Source of the DNA: Pantoea stewartii subsp. stewartii
GTDB taxonomy: Bacteria; Pseudomonadota; Gammaproteobacteria; Enterobacterales; Enterobacteriaceae
DNA length: 61,401 bases
Direction of reading: 5' to 3'
Assembly: GCF_008801695.1 (NCBI RefSeq)
Contig: NZ_VZPF01000023.1
Coordinates: 1-61,401 of the forward strand
Positions 14,807-23,727 of the stretch are shown here, in pieces. Both the position numbers and the translations under genes were made by a program. Every line of letters begins with the position of its first letter. Position 1 is the first letter of the stretch. The notes beneath the pieces are model-generated. The model had not been told where the DNA came from, ran no database searches, and saw only the letters and a list, made by a program, of their open reading frames with translations.

Positions 14807-14819
14807 CCGAGAACCCACG

Positions 14820-15488
14820 ATGACCAAATATATCCTGGCCGCCTTTATGGTGGCCTTTTCTTTTTGTGCCTCAGCAAAATCCACCTGTCCGGGTAAGTTC
14901 CTGAACGACAACCCACCGGCGGTGAAATACGACCAGGAAATCTGCTTCACTGATTACGCCGTTCTGTACAGCTATCAACTGAAAGACCCGGTGTTATCCG
15001 CTGAATACCTGACCGCCGACGAAGTTAAAACAGCGGGCCAGATGAAGCGCAAAGACAGCTTCCACGCTGAGCCAAAGGTTCCGGCGCAGTATCAGTCGAA
15101 GCCATCTGATTACCACAACAGCGGCTATGACCAGGGCCATATGGCGTGTAACGGCGATGCTCCAGACGTTAATGCGCAGTTCGATACATTCAGCCTTGCC
15201 AACATGACCCCGCAGCTTCCCGATCTGAACCGAAAAGCGTGGCGCTTGCTTGAAGAATCGGTGCGAAAGCAGGTGCTTGCAGAGGGTAGTGCTTACATCA
15301 TCACCGGCATGATACCCGGCACCAAAACCATCGGTCACGGCGTCAACGTACCATCCTTCATCTGGAAGGCGGTCAAAGCCAAATCAGGTGAAGCGGTATA
15401 CCTCGGTGACAACACTACCGGCAAGGTGACCAAACTGACCAGCCAGCAATTCGAACAGGCCTATCACATCAATCCATTTGGTGATTAA
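14820..15488 (+). CDS. Secreted DNA/RNA non-specific endonuclease
   Basis: 222 residues with a Sec signal (MTKYILAAFMVAFSFCASA). The beta-beta-alpha-metal nuclease core shows DYHNSGYDQGHMACNGDA, a DRGH-like motif with the catalytic His, followed by FSLANMTPQLPDLNRKAW with the metal-binding Asn. This is the Serratia nuclease/NucA family, which degrades any nucleic acid outside the cytoplasm. The ATG at 14820 is chosen because it starts the signal peptide. In a phage it could clear DNA at lysis or degrade incoming DNA in the periplasm; that use is inference. Confidence 0.85.
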   Translation: MTKYILAAFMVAFSFCASAKSTCPGKFLNDNPPAVKYDQEICFTDYAVLYSYQLKDPVLSAEYLTADEVKTAGQMKRKDSFHAEPKVPAQYQSKPSDYHNSGYDQGHMACNGDAPDVNAQFDTFSLANMTPQLPDLNRKAWRLLEESVRKQVLAEGSAYIITGMIPGTKTIGHGVNVPSFIWKAVKAKSGEAVYLGDNTTGKVTKLTSQQFEQAYHINPFGD

Positions 15489-15490
15489 TC

Positions 15491-15679
15491 ATGCAGACCA
15501 CACAGTTGCAAGTCATGATCGTGCCGCCTTCTACAGAAGTAATGCAGAGCATTGCTGATGCTTACCTGGCGAAGCTGTCGGGAACAGCGCTTAGTGAGCA
15601 TGACCTGGAGCACGTCAAGTACAGTATCATTGGCGATATCATGGACAAGTTTCAGATTGTCGCCACGCCAGTAAGCTGA
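15491..15679 (+). CDS. Unknown small phage protein
   Basis: 62 residues (MQTTQLQVMIVPPSTEVMQS...), starting 3 bp after the nuclease stop. No motif recognised. The following 249 bp have no intact gene, only a broken frame noted under rejected items. Confidence 0.5.
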   Translation: MQTTQLQVMIVPPSTEVMQSIADAYLAKLSGTALSEHDLEHVKYSIIGDIMDKFQIVATPVS

Positions 15680-15928
15680 TAGCCCGTTCAACGATTGACA
15701 TACTCTACCCCAGCCGCAGGTGGGCAAACAGCGGCAGTCATTATGCAGACGACCTCAGCGGTTTTATCTTTTCCCGCAAAATCCAGTTTGCAGTGATGAA
15801 GGACTGATGGAAAGACATCGCATTTATTAAGTATTGCAGAGCATTTCACTATGAAGCGCTCGACAATGCAGAATTAAGTCAGGATGTGCTCGGCGCGCGT
15901 ATAAAATTAAATGCTGAAAGAGGTGAGA

Positions 15929-16438
15929 ATGACAACGATAGCATGGGATGGAAGTACTCTGGCTTCGGATAGTCAGTCCACCTCTAACGACGTAATCTGC
16001 ACGCTCAATGAGCAGAAGATTTTCACCCCAACAGAAAAACAATGGTCAGTGAATGGCGAGGTTGTGCTGGCTGTAGGAACTGCCGGGGACTGCGGCATCG
16101 AGCTTCAGCTTTTCGAGATGATGGAGGCTGGCCTGACGCACAAGAGTCAGTTTACTCCTGAGCCAAGCTTCACTGCGCTAGCGGTAACCGGCAAAGGCCG
16201 AATGTGGATCATCTCCAAAAACACAGGGGATGCTCATGCATCAATAAGCCTGCAACTGGACGGGTACGCCACTGGCTCCGGCGGCATGATAGCTCGTGCA
16301 GCAATGCACTGTGGAAAGGATGCAATCGGAGCCGTAGAGGTCGCGACACAGTTAGACGTTTTCAGTGGTGGCAAGATTCAGTCCTTCACAGCTAAAGAGC
16401 CGATGATGAGGCGTGAAATCCCGCTATCTTGCTGTTAA
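15929..16438 (+). CDS. Proteasome-like (HslV-type) Ntn hydrolase
   Basis: 169 residues starting MTTIAWDGSTLASDSQST. An N-terminal Thr directly after Met, the SDSQST block and GTAGDCGIELQLFEMM resemble the beta-subunit/HslV fold, where the Thr freed by Met removal is the nucleophile. Proteins of this kind occur in several phages with unknown substrates. GAGGTGAG precedes the ATG; an upstream in-frame ATG at 15911 would bury the Thr and is unlikely. No HslU-like ATPase is present. Confidence 0.75.
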   Translation: MTTIAWDGSTLASDSQSTSNDVICTLNEQKIFTPTEKQWSVNGEVVLAVGTAGDCGIELQLFEMMEAGLTHKSQFTPEPSFTALAVTGKGRMWIISKNTGDAHASISLQLDGYATGSGGMIARAAMHCGKDAIGAVEVATQLDVFSGGKIQSFTAKEPMMRREIPLSCC

Positions 16439-16451
16439 AAGTGAATAAATA

Positions 16452-16480
16452 TTGAAAACGCGCCGAGAAAGTGTCAAAAT
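16452..16480 (+). promoter_or_regulatory. Second copy of the late-promoter-like element
   Basis: TTGAAA (16452-16457), 17-base spacer containing CGCGCCGAGAAAGTGT, then CAAAAT (16475-16480). The spacer closely matches the one at 10627-10644. A terminator hairpin starts only 14 bp later. Confidence 0.5.
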
Positions 16481-16493
16481 ATGTACAAAATAG

Positions 16494-16525
16494 AGGTCGT
16501 GTCCGTAAAGGATGCGGCCTTTGTC
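16494..16525 (+). terminator. Intrinsic terminator before 16546 gene
   Basis: AGGTCGTGTCC (16494-16504) pairs over 11 positions, with four G-U pairs, with GGATGCGGCCT (16510-16520), loop GTAAA, followed by TTTGTCGTTT. It separates the lysis/cargo block from the pre-terminase genes. Confidence 0.65.
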
Positions 16526-16545
16526 GTTTCTGGAGCTAAATAACC

Positions 16546-16860
16546 ATGACCCGTGAGCAAGCCCTCCATTTAGCAGCGCGCCTTAAACTGGAACACAGCC
16601 TCTCATCATTCGAAATTGGTCAGGCTGCCGCCCGGTTGAGTATCCACCTTAAGGCAGGTAGCAGCGATGAGAAATGTGACGGTAGCGTTCTTATCGTGCC
16701 GAATGGTCATGATCGCAAAGTGACGGACAGCATGAGAGAAAATGGCATCGACAAAGACTGCTATGCGCTTGGGCGGCATGACGGCATTAAAGACTGCATT
16801 CACTATCTCACGCAGCAGGGTCACAAAGTCGAGCAATACAACCCCGACATTCACGGGTGA
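16546..16860 (+). CDS. Unknown phage protein
   Basis: 104 residues starting MTREQALHLAARLKLEHSLS. The second part has GRHDGIKDCIHYLTQQGHKVEQ. TGGAGCTAAATAACC precedes the ATG. No family recognised. Confidence 0.55.
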   Translation: MTREQALHLAARLKLEHSLSSFEIGQAAARLSIHLKAGSSDEKCDGSVLIVPNGHDRKVTDSMRENGIDKDCYALGRHDGIKDCIHYLTQQGHKVEQYNPDIHG

Positions 16861-16863
16861 GCC

Positions 16864-16953
16864 ATGAAGCGCCTCAAAGAGATGGTAATAGCGACAATCG
16901 TTGCTGTTTCGGTGCTTGGTTCCCTGATCATGTTCGCAGAGTGGTTCAAATAG
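16864..16953 (+). CDS. 29-residue single-span membrane peptide
   Basis: MKRLKEMVIATIVAVSVLGS and a short charged end. One membrane helix with a basic N-terminus. GGGTGAG precedes the ATG, which lies 3 bp after the previous stop. Too short for a firm call, but the signals are good. Confidence 0.4.
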   Translation: MKRLKEMVIATIVAVSVLGSLIMFAEWFK

Positions 16954-17015
16954 TCATCCCCAGGCGCATTCAATCCAGTGCGCCTCAGAATGGTTAATCA
17001 ACCTCAGAGGTAGCT

Positions 17016-17246
17016 ATGGCAACAACCAGCATTACTGCTACCGCAGACTGGCAACAGATTACAGACGGAACCATGGATAAGGTGATTCAGTCGATTGGCG
17101 GTGAGATCCGCCTGTGTGACTCACCAACCAAGCCAGATGGCAAAATGGCAAGCCACCGAGTAAACGGATGGGCCACGATTTCCGCGCCAACCGTTGCATG
17201 GATTAGGGCTGCTCACAGCGCCCCTGTAATGGTCATCATATCGTGA
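17016..17246 (+). CDS. Unknown small phage protein, possibly virion-associated
   Basis: 76 residues (MATTSITATADWQQITDGTM...). The beta-rich pattern ending TVAWIRAAHSAPVMVIIS resembles short phage structural proteins. CAGAGGTAGCT precedes the ATG. It stands just before the collagen-like gene. Confidence 0.55.
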   Translation: MATTSITATADWQQITDGTMDKVIQSIGGEIRLCDSPTKPDGKMASHRVNGWATISAPTVAWIRAAHSAPVMVIIS

Positions 17247-17253
17247 GGTAAGC

Positions 17254-17970
17254 ATGGCAATCCTGCCCATCAACGGATTTCAGAAAATCCAGAGCGCTGG
17301 GCTAAAGGTTGGAAGCATCACCTCACTGCCATACGGTAGCCAGCCCACGGTCGAAATTACCGGCACGCCACCTAATCAACTACTGAATGTTGGTATTCCG
17401 GCAGGTAAACCCGGTGACAACGGATCATCGCCTTTACTGACTATAGGCAAGGTAACCACGCTTTCAGCAGGCAGTCAGGCGACAGCAAGCATCTCCGGCA
17501 CTGCGCCAGCGTTTACTCTGGATATCGGGATACCTGCTGGTCCCTCCGGGAGCAATGCCACAACCACCGCTACGGCAACCACATCTGCAAATGGTCTGAT
17601 GTCCTCCGCTGACAAAACTAAACTGGATACTATCAATGCTCCGGTGTTTAACGTCATTGCTTCAGGTGGTCGCCCGGTAGGAACCGCATTCACTGTCGAT
17701 GCTAACCGAAACGCTAGGGTGAGTTACACCATCAGTTACACACTTACCGCCACGCTTACGGTAGGGCAGACGCTTCAGATCGTCGCTACTGTGGATGGCA
17801 AAGAAGTCGCCCGCATGGCAGACGGAATTCTGTTAGGTCTGGCGGGTAATCTGCAAAAGACAAAATCATTCAGCTTCGATGTGCCTGCGGGTAAATCGGT
17901 GCTGCTCACTAAAACCGGAACATCCAGCATTATCGCCACAGTGATAAGTGGTCAGGAAGTTCTTTATTAG
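17254..17970 (+). CDS. Fibre-like protein with collagen-type turns
   Basis: 238 residues. GIPAGKPGDNGSSP and GIPAGPSGSNATT are short collagen-like segments; NGLMSSADKTKLDTINA is a motif often seen in tail fibres; the C-terminus is beta-rich. Probably a decoration or fibre protein. Its place upstream of the small terminase rather than in the tail module is unusual. GAGGTAAGC precedes the ATG. Confidence 0.6.
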   Translation: MAILPINGFQKIQSAGLKVGSITSLPYGSQPTVEITGTPPNQLLNVGIPAGKPGDNGSSPLLTIGKVTTLSAGSQATASISGTAPAFTLDIGIPAGPSGSNATTTATATTSANGLMSSADKTKLDTINAPVFNVIASGGRPVGTAFTVDANRNARVSYTISYTLTATLTVGQTLQIVATVDGKEVARMADGILLGLAGNLQKTKSFSFDVPAGKSVLLTKTGTSSIIATVISGQEVLY

Positions 17971-17981
17971 CAGGAAACAGA

Positions 17982-18542
17982 ATGGCAAAGCTCACTGACA
18001 AACAAGAGCTGTTTGCCCGTGAGTTTATAGTTGACCTCAACGCAACACAGGCAGCTATCAGGGCGGGATACAGTGCTAAAACCGCCCAGGAACAATCAAG
18101 CCGATTGTTATCAAATGTCATGGTGCAACAGCGCATTGGGGAGCTTAAGACGGTCAGGAATGAGCAGGTTGGCGTAGATGCTGCGTATGTGCTGCGTCGC
18201 CTTACCGAAATCGATCAAATGGACGTGCTCGACATCCTGACCGATGTAGGTGATTTGAAGCCGGTAAAAGACTGGCCCAAGGTATGGCGCACATCATTAT
18301 CCGGACTAGACGTCATGGCAATGGCTGGCGAAGGAGATAACGCAGGACTGCTGAAGAAAATCAAATGGCCTGACAAGGTGAAGAACCTTGAGCTTCTCGG
18401 TAAGCATGTAGATGTTCAGGCATTCAAAGAACAAACGAAGGTGGAGCACGGCTTCGAAGAGGAAGTCTCTGACCTGATGAAAGCATTATCAGCAGGAGCA
18501 TCGCATGTCTCTTCAATCCGAAATCCTGGAGATGCTGAGTGA
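17982..18542 (+). CDS. Terminase small subunit
   Basis: 186 residues. N-terminal KLTDKQELFAREFIVDLNATQAAIRAGYSAKTA is the classical helix-turn-helix of the terminase_2 family. It recognises the pac or cos site and loads the large subunit. The gene overlaps terL by 38 bp. Confidence 0.93.
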   Translation: MAKLTDKQELFAREFIVDLNATQAAIRAGYSAKTAQEQSSRLLSNVMVQQRIGELKTVRNEQVGVDAAYVLRRLTEIDQMDVLDILTDVGDLKPVKDWPKVWRTSLSGLDVMAMAGEGDNAGLLKKIKWPDKVKNLELLGKHVDVQAFKEQTKVEHGFEEEVSDLMKALSAGASHVSSIRNPGDAE

Positions 18543-19995
18543 TAAGCTCCGTCGTCTGAATACGCTTTACTGGATCACCGACAAAAACGGCAAATCAGTA
18601 CGCTTTCAGATGACGCGTGAGCAGCTTGAGTATTTCGAAGGCATGCATACCCGCAATATCATCCTGAAGGCCCGTCAGTTAGGTTTCACCACTGAGGTTT
18701 GCATCATCCAGCTTGATGCGGCCATATTTGAGTCGGCCCGATGCGCGCTTATCGCCCATACACTGAACGACGCCAAGCGCCTGTTTCGTGAAAAGGTGAA
18801 ATATGCCTACGATCGGCTGCCTGACTTCCTTAAGCGCTGCAATCCGGCAAGCAACGACTCTGCCAGTGAGCTTGTATTCCAGAATGGCGGATCGCTTTAC
18901 ATCAGCACCTCGTTCCGTGGTGGCACGCTTCGCTATCTGCATGTCTCTGAGTTCGGGAAGATATGTGCAAAGCATCCTGAGAAAGCACGTGAAATTGTCA
19001 CCGGTGCTTTTGAGGCGGTATCGACGGATTGCTTCACCACGATAGAGAGCACGGCAGAGGGTCGGGCAGGTTACTTCTTTGAGTATTGCCAGGCTGCTGA
19101 AAAAGCTCAGTTGCAGGGCAAGAAACTTTCGCAGCTCGACTGGAAGTTCTTTTTCTTCTCATGGTGGAAGAATCCCCAGTACGCAATTGACCCGGTAGAG
19201 CCGCTTCCTCAGCGCCTGATTGACTACTTCAACGACATTGAGCAGAAGCTAGGCATCAGCATTAACGAGCGCCAGCGCGCATGGTACTACGCCAAAGAGA
19301 AAACTCTTGGCGATGACATGAAGCGCGAATACCCGTCCACGCCGGAAGAAGCATTCCAGCAGTCGGTCGAAGGCGCTTACTACGCGAAGCAGTTCCACTG
19401 GCTGTATGCAAATGGCCGTATTGGTCAGATCCCCGCTAACCCACACCTCCCGGTTCACACGTTCTGGGATATTGGCGTGGGTGATTCGACGGCGATCTGG
19501 TTCGTGCGTGAGGTCGGCAATGACTTCCACATTATCGACCATTACGAAAACAGCGGCGAAGGCTTGCGTCATTATATGAAGGTGCTGAAGGACCGCGGCT
19601 ACACATACGGTGAGCACTGGGGCCCGCACGATATTGAAAACCGTGAATTTGGCTCTGATGCGAAATCACGTAAAGAGCTTGCCCGTGATGGCTATGAAAT
19701 TGACGGTCAGCGATACAGCATCAAATTCAACGTCGTTCCGCGTGAATCAGTAGATACCGGCATAGAAGCCGTGCGCGAGATTTTACCTTTCTGCGTATTT
19801 GATGAGGCGAAGTGCGAGCAGGGCATTAACGCTCTGGAGGGATACCGCAAGGAGTGGGATGACAAGCGCGGCTGCTGGAAAGACAAACCTCTGCATGACT
19901 GGACATCACACAGCTCTGATGGGTTCCGCTATTTCGCCGTCGTCAAAAACAACAGGCGCACATTCAAAACGAAAACGCGTCATTTTTCTGCATAA
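18505..19995 (+). CDS. Terminase large subunit
   Basis: 496 residues. The ATPase part has a Walker A variant KARQLGFTT (about residues 55-63) and a Walker B-like LRYLHVSEFGKI region; the RNase H-like nuclease part has FWDIGVGDSTAIWFV (about 321-335), HDIENREFGSD, and HSSDGFRYFAV near the end with acidic metal ligands. It powers DNA packaging and cuts the concatemer. AGGAG precedes the start within terS. Confidence 0.92.
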   Translation: MSLQSEILEMLSDKLRRLNTLYWITDKNGKSVRFQMTREQLEYFEGMHTRNIILKARQLGFTTEVCIIQLDAAIFESARCALIAHTLNDAKRLFREKVKYAYDRLPDFLKRCNPASNDSASELVFQNGGSLYISTSFRGGTLRYLHVSEFGKICAKHPEKAREIVTGAFEAVSTDCFTTIESTAEGRAGYFFEYCQAAEKAQLQGKKLSQLDWKFFFFSWWKNPQYAIDPVEPLPQRLIDYFNDIEQKLGISINERQRAWYYAKEKTLGDDMKREYPSTPEEAFQQSVEGAYYAKQFHWLYANGRIGQIPANPHLPVHTFWDIGVGDSTAIWFVREVGNDFHIIDHYENSGEGLRHYMKVLKDRGYTYGEHWGPHDIENREFGSDAKSRKELARDGYEIDGQRYSIKFNVVPRESVDTGIEAVREILPFCVFDEAKCEQGINALEGYRKEWDDKRGCWKDKPLHDWTSHSSDGFRYFAVVKNNRRTFKTKTRHFSA

Positions 19996-20007
19996 CTGGA
20001 ATTGACT

Positions 20008-21408
20008 ATGACAGATTCTGTAAGAGTGCGATCAGCAAAAGTCGAGGCTATTGCAGAATGCTGGCCTATGATTACCGCGCTGCTGGGCGGCACCGAAGAA
20101 ATGCGGGAAGAGGGCAAGACCTATCTCCCGCAGTGGCCCAATGAAGACAATGACTTTTACAAGCGTCGCCTGCAGGTTGCCACATTATTCCCGGCATTCG
20201 CCCGCACCGTTGAGGTGTTGAGCGGCAAGCCATTCTCGCGGCCGGTGACGTGGAATGACGATGTGCCAGAGAGCATTGTGGCACTGTTCGACGATATCGA
20301 CATGCAGGGAACGAACCTTCACTCATTCCTTGCCAGTGTGCTTGAAGAGGCGATGGGGTTTGGTATCTGCATCGGGCTTGTCGATTACCCTCAAACCTCC
20401 GGTCAAATGACGCGCGCTGAGCAAAAAGCCAGTGGCGTTCGTCCGTACTGGGTGAAAATCTGCGCTAACAGCCTGCTTGACTGGCGTTCTGAGCGTATTA
20501 ACGGGCGTGAGCTGCTTACTCACCTTCGCTTCGTCGAGTGCGTGACTGAGCAGGACCCTGCCGATGAGTTCTCTGAGGTTCAGGTTGAGCAGGTTCGGGT
20601 GCTCGACAGTGGTCGCTGGCGTATTTATCGCGAGCAGCGCAACGATACAACCGGCGAAATCAAATGGGTGCTTCATGATGAGGGCGTAACGAGCCTGAAA
20701 TTTGTCCCCGCCGTGCCGGTTTACGGTAAAAAACTCGGGTTCATGTGCTCAAAGCCACCGCTTTCTGAGCTTGCCTATCTGAATGTTGAACACTGGCAGT
20801 CCAAAAGCGATCAGCAGACCATCCTCCACGTCGCCCGCGTGCCGATACTCTTCGGTAAGGGCTTTAGCCAGGATGAAGAAATCACCGTTGGCGCGGCCAG
20901 CGCTGTAATAGCGGAAAACGTCACTGCTGACCTGCGTTATGTCGAGCATACCGGCAAGGCGATTGAGTCCGGCAGCAAAGACCTTGAGCGCCTTGAAGAC
21001 ATGATGCGCCAGATTGGTGCTGAGTTGCTTGTAATCAAGCCTGGCAAAATCACCGTTGCTCAGACAATGGCTGAAGATGAGGCCGGTACATGCGCGCTAC
21101 AGCGCATTGTGCAGGACTTTGAAGATGCAGCCGACCAGATGCTTCAGATTACTGCCGAATGGCTTTCAGAGAAGGCTGGCGGCTCGTTAACGATATATAA
21201 CGACTTCGGCGCAGCTTCGCTTGCAGAGGCAACGTCTCAGTTGCTGCTTGATGCTGCAATCGCCAACGTGATTTCACGCGAAACGATGTTCACCGAACTC
21301 CAGCGGCGCGGATTGCTTAAAGATAACCTCACCTGGCCTGATGAGCTGAAGCGTATTGCTTCTCAGCCGCCAGTGCCGACGGATATCAATACCAACCTCA
21401 CCGCTTAA
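20008..21408 (+). CDS. Portal protein (DUF4055 type)
   Basis: 466 residues. RRLQVATLFPAFARTVEVLSGKPFSRPV and later QTILHVARVPILFGKGFSQDEEI fit the DUF4055 portal family. It forms the dodecameric gate at one capsid vertex. I chose ATG at 20008 (GGA 7 bases upstream) over TTG at 20002. Confidence 0.85.
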   Translation: MTDSVRVRSAKVEAIAECWPMITALLGGTEEMREEGKTYLPQWPNEDNDFYKRRLQVATLFPAFARTVEVLSGKPFSRPVTWNDDVPESIVALFDDIDMQGTNLHSFLASVLEEAMGFGICIGLVDYPQTSGQMTRAEQKASGVRPYWVKICANSLLDWRSERINGRELLTHLRFVECVTEQDPADEFSEVQVEQVRVLDSGRWRIYREQRNDTTGEIKWVLHDEGVTSLKFVPAVPVYGKKLGFMCSKPPLSELAYLNVEHWQSKSDQQTILHVARVPILFGKGFSQDEEITVGAASAVIAENVTADLRYVEHTGKAIESGSKDLERLEDMMRQIGAELLVIKPGKITVAQTMAEDEAGTCALQRIVQDFEDAADQMLQITAEWLSEKAGGSLTIYNDFGAASLAEATSQLLLDAAIANVISRETMFTELQRRGLLKDNLTWPDELKRIASQPPVPTDINTNLTA

Positions 21409-21427
21409 CACACGAATACCCCTACGC

Positions 21428-21453
21428 GCCTGGCCTAACCGCCGGGCTTTTTT
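21428..21453 (+). terminator. Terminator after portal
   Basis: GCCTGGC (21428-21434), loop CTAACC, GCCGGGC (21441-21447), then TTTTTT. It sits between portal and scaffold genes. Confidence 0.7.
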
Positions 21454-21524
21454 ATGGCTGAAATCTGCGGATGCAGAGCAGCGAACCGGGCCGGATGGCT
21501 CACAGCAAGGTTGGATGACCATAA

Positions 21525-22280
21525 ATGAAACTTAAACTCGATGAGAACGGCCACGTGGTAGTCAGCGACGGCAAACCAGTTTATGTACACGACGATGGCA
21601 AAGAAGTTGCTTTCGACGCAGTAGGAACGGTAGCCACGATTTCCAGACTGAATGGCGAGGCCAAATCGCACCGTGAACGCGCTGAAGCGGCAGAGTCCTC
21701 TCTGAAAGCATTTGAGGGCATTGCTGATCCAAAAGCTGCTTTGCAGGCGATTGAAACCATCAAAAACCTCGACGCCAAAAAACTGGTGGATGCCGGTGAA
21801 GTGGATAAGGTCCGGGCGGAAGCCATCAAAGCCATTGAAGACAAGTACGCTCCTGTCCTGAAAGAGCGTGATGACCTTCAGGCCGCTCTGGTTAATGAAA
21901 AGGTTGGCGGCAGCTTCCTGCGGTCACAGTTCATCGCCGAGAAAATGGCAATCCCCGCTGATTTTGTTCAGGCGCGGTTTGGTGATGCATTCAAGCTGGA
22001 AGGCGATCAGGTAGTTGCCTACGACAAACAGGGCAACAAACTTTTCAGCCGCAGCAATCCCGGCGAAGTCGCTAAGTTCGACGAAGCGCTAGAAATTCTC
22101 ATCGATAACTACCCCCATAAAGACCACATTCTGAAAGGCTCATCGGCTTCCGGCTCGGGCTCTCAGGGTGGTCAGGGTAGTGGCAGTTCAAAAACCTCTC
22201 TCGCCCGTTCCCAGTTTGATCAGCTTCCGCCTGCAAAACAGATGGAGCACATCAAATCGGGCGGCACAATTACCGATTAA
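21525..22280 (+). CDS. Capsid scaffolding protein
   Basis: 251 residues, highly charged and helical, with coiled-coil regions (HRERAEAAESSLKAFEG; EDKYAPVLKERDDLQAALV) and a low-complexity Gly/Ser linker (SSASGSGSQGGQGSGSSK) before a short C-terminal helix QLPPAKQMEHIKSGG. Directly upstream of the coat gene, as scaffold genes usually are. Confidence 0.8.
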   Translation: MKLKLDENGHVVVSDGKPVYVHDDGKEVAFDAVGTVATISRLNGEAKSHRERAEAAESSLKAFEGIADPKAALQAIETIKNLDAKKLVDAGEVDKVRAEAIKAIEDKYAPVLKERDDLQAALVNEKVGGSFLRSQFIAEKMAIPADFVQARFGDAFKLEGDQVVAYDKQGNKLFSRSNPGEVAKFDEALEILIDNYPHKDHILKGSSASGSGSQGGQGSGSSKTSLARSQFDQLPPAKQMEHIKSGGTITD

Positions 22281-22295
22281 GAAGGAAATTCATAA

Positions 22296-23420
22296 ATGGC
22301 TAACACCCTGACCAGCCTTGTCCCAGACCTGTACGAATCGCTGGACATCGTGTCTCGCGAACTGGCCGGCTTCATCCCGTCTGTAACCATGGATGCCACC
22401 GCTGAACGTGCAGCCCTGAACCAGGCGATCCGCATTCCAATTACCCCTGCCGCGCCTGCTGAGAACGTGACTCCTGGTCAGTTGCCTCCGGACGATGGTG
22501 ACCAGACTATCGGCAACATTCCTTTTACCATCACCAAATCCCGCATGGTTCCGTTCCGCTGGACGGGTGAAGAGCAGAAAGGTATCAACACCGGTCCTGG
22601 CTACGCCAACCTGCGCCGCGATCAGATCACTCAAGCAATGCGTACCCTGGTAAACGAAATCGAAGTTGACCTTGGCAACCTGGCTTATCTGTCATCTCGC
22701 GCTACCGGTACCGCTGGCACCACGCCATTTGCTACCAACCTCAGCGACACTGCGCAGGTCCGTAAAATCCTGTCTGACAACGGTGCGCCACTGAGCGATC
22801 TGCAGTGCGTCATCGACACCACCGCCGGTGCGAACATCCGCACACTGGCACAACTGACCAAGGCAAACGAAGCAGGCACCACCGCTTTGCGCGCTCAGGG
22901 TACGTTGCTGGAACTGCATGGCTTCGTGCTGCGTGAATCTGCAGGCGTTGCACGTCACACCGCTGGCACTGGCGCAAGCTATGTCACCAACGGCGCGCTG
23001 ACTGTCGGCACTACCGTTATTCCTGCGCAGACCGGTTCAGGCACCATTATTGCCGGTGACGTTGTGACTATCGGCAACTTCAAGTACGTGGTTACCTCTG
23101 CGCTGTCAGGCGGCTCATTCACCATCGGCGCTCCTGGCCTGCGTGAGAACGTGGCAACCGGTTCGACTGTAACGCTGGCGGCTGCTTACACCGCTAACTT
23201 CGCATTCAGCCGCTCAGCGATCGTGCTTGCAACCCGTGCGCCTGCGCTGCCGGAAGAAGGCGATATGGCCGACGACCGCATGATGATTCAGGACCCACGC
23301 ACCGGCATGGCGTTCGAAGTCTCCATGTACAAACAGTACCGCCGTGTGCGTTACGAAATTGCTGCCGCGTGGGGTGTGCAAAACATTAAACCCGCCCATA
23401 CAGCGCTGCTGCTTGGCTAA
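22296..23420 (+). CDS. Major capsid protein, P22 coat-like
   Basis: 374 residues starting MANTLTSLVPDLYESLDIVS. Features of the P22 coat family: early RAALNQAIRIPITPAAPAENV, long helix DQITQAMRTLVNEIEVDLGNL, and an inserted beta-rich region (about residues 225-300, VGTTVIPAQTGSGTIIAGD) like the telokin/Ig-like I-domain. GAAGGAA precedes the ATG. Assembles the icosahedral shell together with the preceding scaffold. Confidence 0.88.
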   Translation: MANTLTSLVPDLYESLDIVSRELAGFIPSVTMDATAERAALNQAIRIPITPAAPAENVTPGQLPPDDGDQTIGNIPFTITKSRMVPFRWTGEEQKGINTGPGYANLRRDQITQAMRTLVNEIEVDLGNLAYLSSRATGTAGTTPFATNLSDTAQVRKILSDNGAPLSDLQCVIDTTAGANIRTLAQLTKANEAGTTALRAQGTLLELHGFVLRESAGVARHTAGTGASYVTNGALTVGTTVIPAQTGSGTIIAGDVVTIGNFKYVVTSALSGGSFTIGAPGLRENVATGSTVTLAAAYTANFAFSRSAIVLATRAPALPEEGDMADDRMMIQDPRTGMAFEVSMYKQYRRVRYEIAAAWGVQNIKPAHTALLLG

Positions 23421-23426
23421 ATTTCG

Positions 23427-23450
23427 GGGGCTTCGGCCCCTGACTTTTTT
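23427..23450 (+). terminator. Terminator after coat gene
   Basis: GGGGC, TTCG tetraloop, GCCCC (23427-23440), then TGACTTTTTT. A very stable UUCG hairpin. Confidence 0.7.
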
Positions 23451-23462
23451 CGAGAGGAAATT

Positions 23463-23714
23463 ATGGCTGGACTGACAAGAGAACAACGCGCCGAGCGTGA
23501 AGCGGCAAAACTGGCGGAACTACAGCAGGAAGAGCTGACGCCTGAGCAAGAGCAGGAGCTTGATAAAGAGCTTGAGCAGGAAGGTGCTAATCAGATCGCT
23601 TTCGTCATGATGGTTCGTGATGAAGAAAAATACCCCGCGCCGCACACCGCTCAGGTTCACCCTGACGAAGTGCAGAATTACTACTCCGGCGGCTGGGTAG
23701 AAGACAAGAGCTAA
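23463..23714 (+). CDS. Unknown small acidic head protein
   Basis: 83 residues, Glu/Gln-rich N-terminus (QQEELTPEQEQELDKELEQE), then HTAQVHPDEVQNYYSGGW. Located between coat and head-completion genes. Function unknown. Confidence 0.6.
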   Translation: MAGLTREQRAEREAAKLAELQQEELTPEQEQELDKELEQEGANQIAFVMMVRDEEKYPAPHTAQVHPDEVQNYYSGGWVEDKS

Positions 23715-23727
23715 CAGGCGGTGAACG

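Noticed and set aside
15911..15928. Upstream start of the proteasome-like gene
   Set aside because: It would place six residues before the MTT start and hide the presumed Thr nucleophile; the ribosome site fits 15929.
15680..15970. Open stretch resembling a protein (SRKIQFAVMKD, stop, WKDIAFIKYCRAFHYEALDN)
   Set aside because: It has no start codon and an internal TGA. It may be a decayed gene, but I could not define ends or family, so it is not listed.
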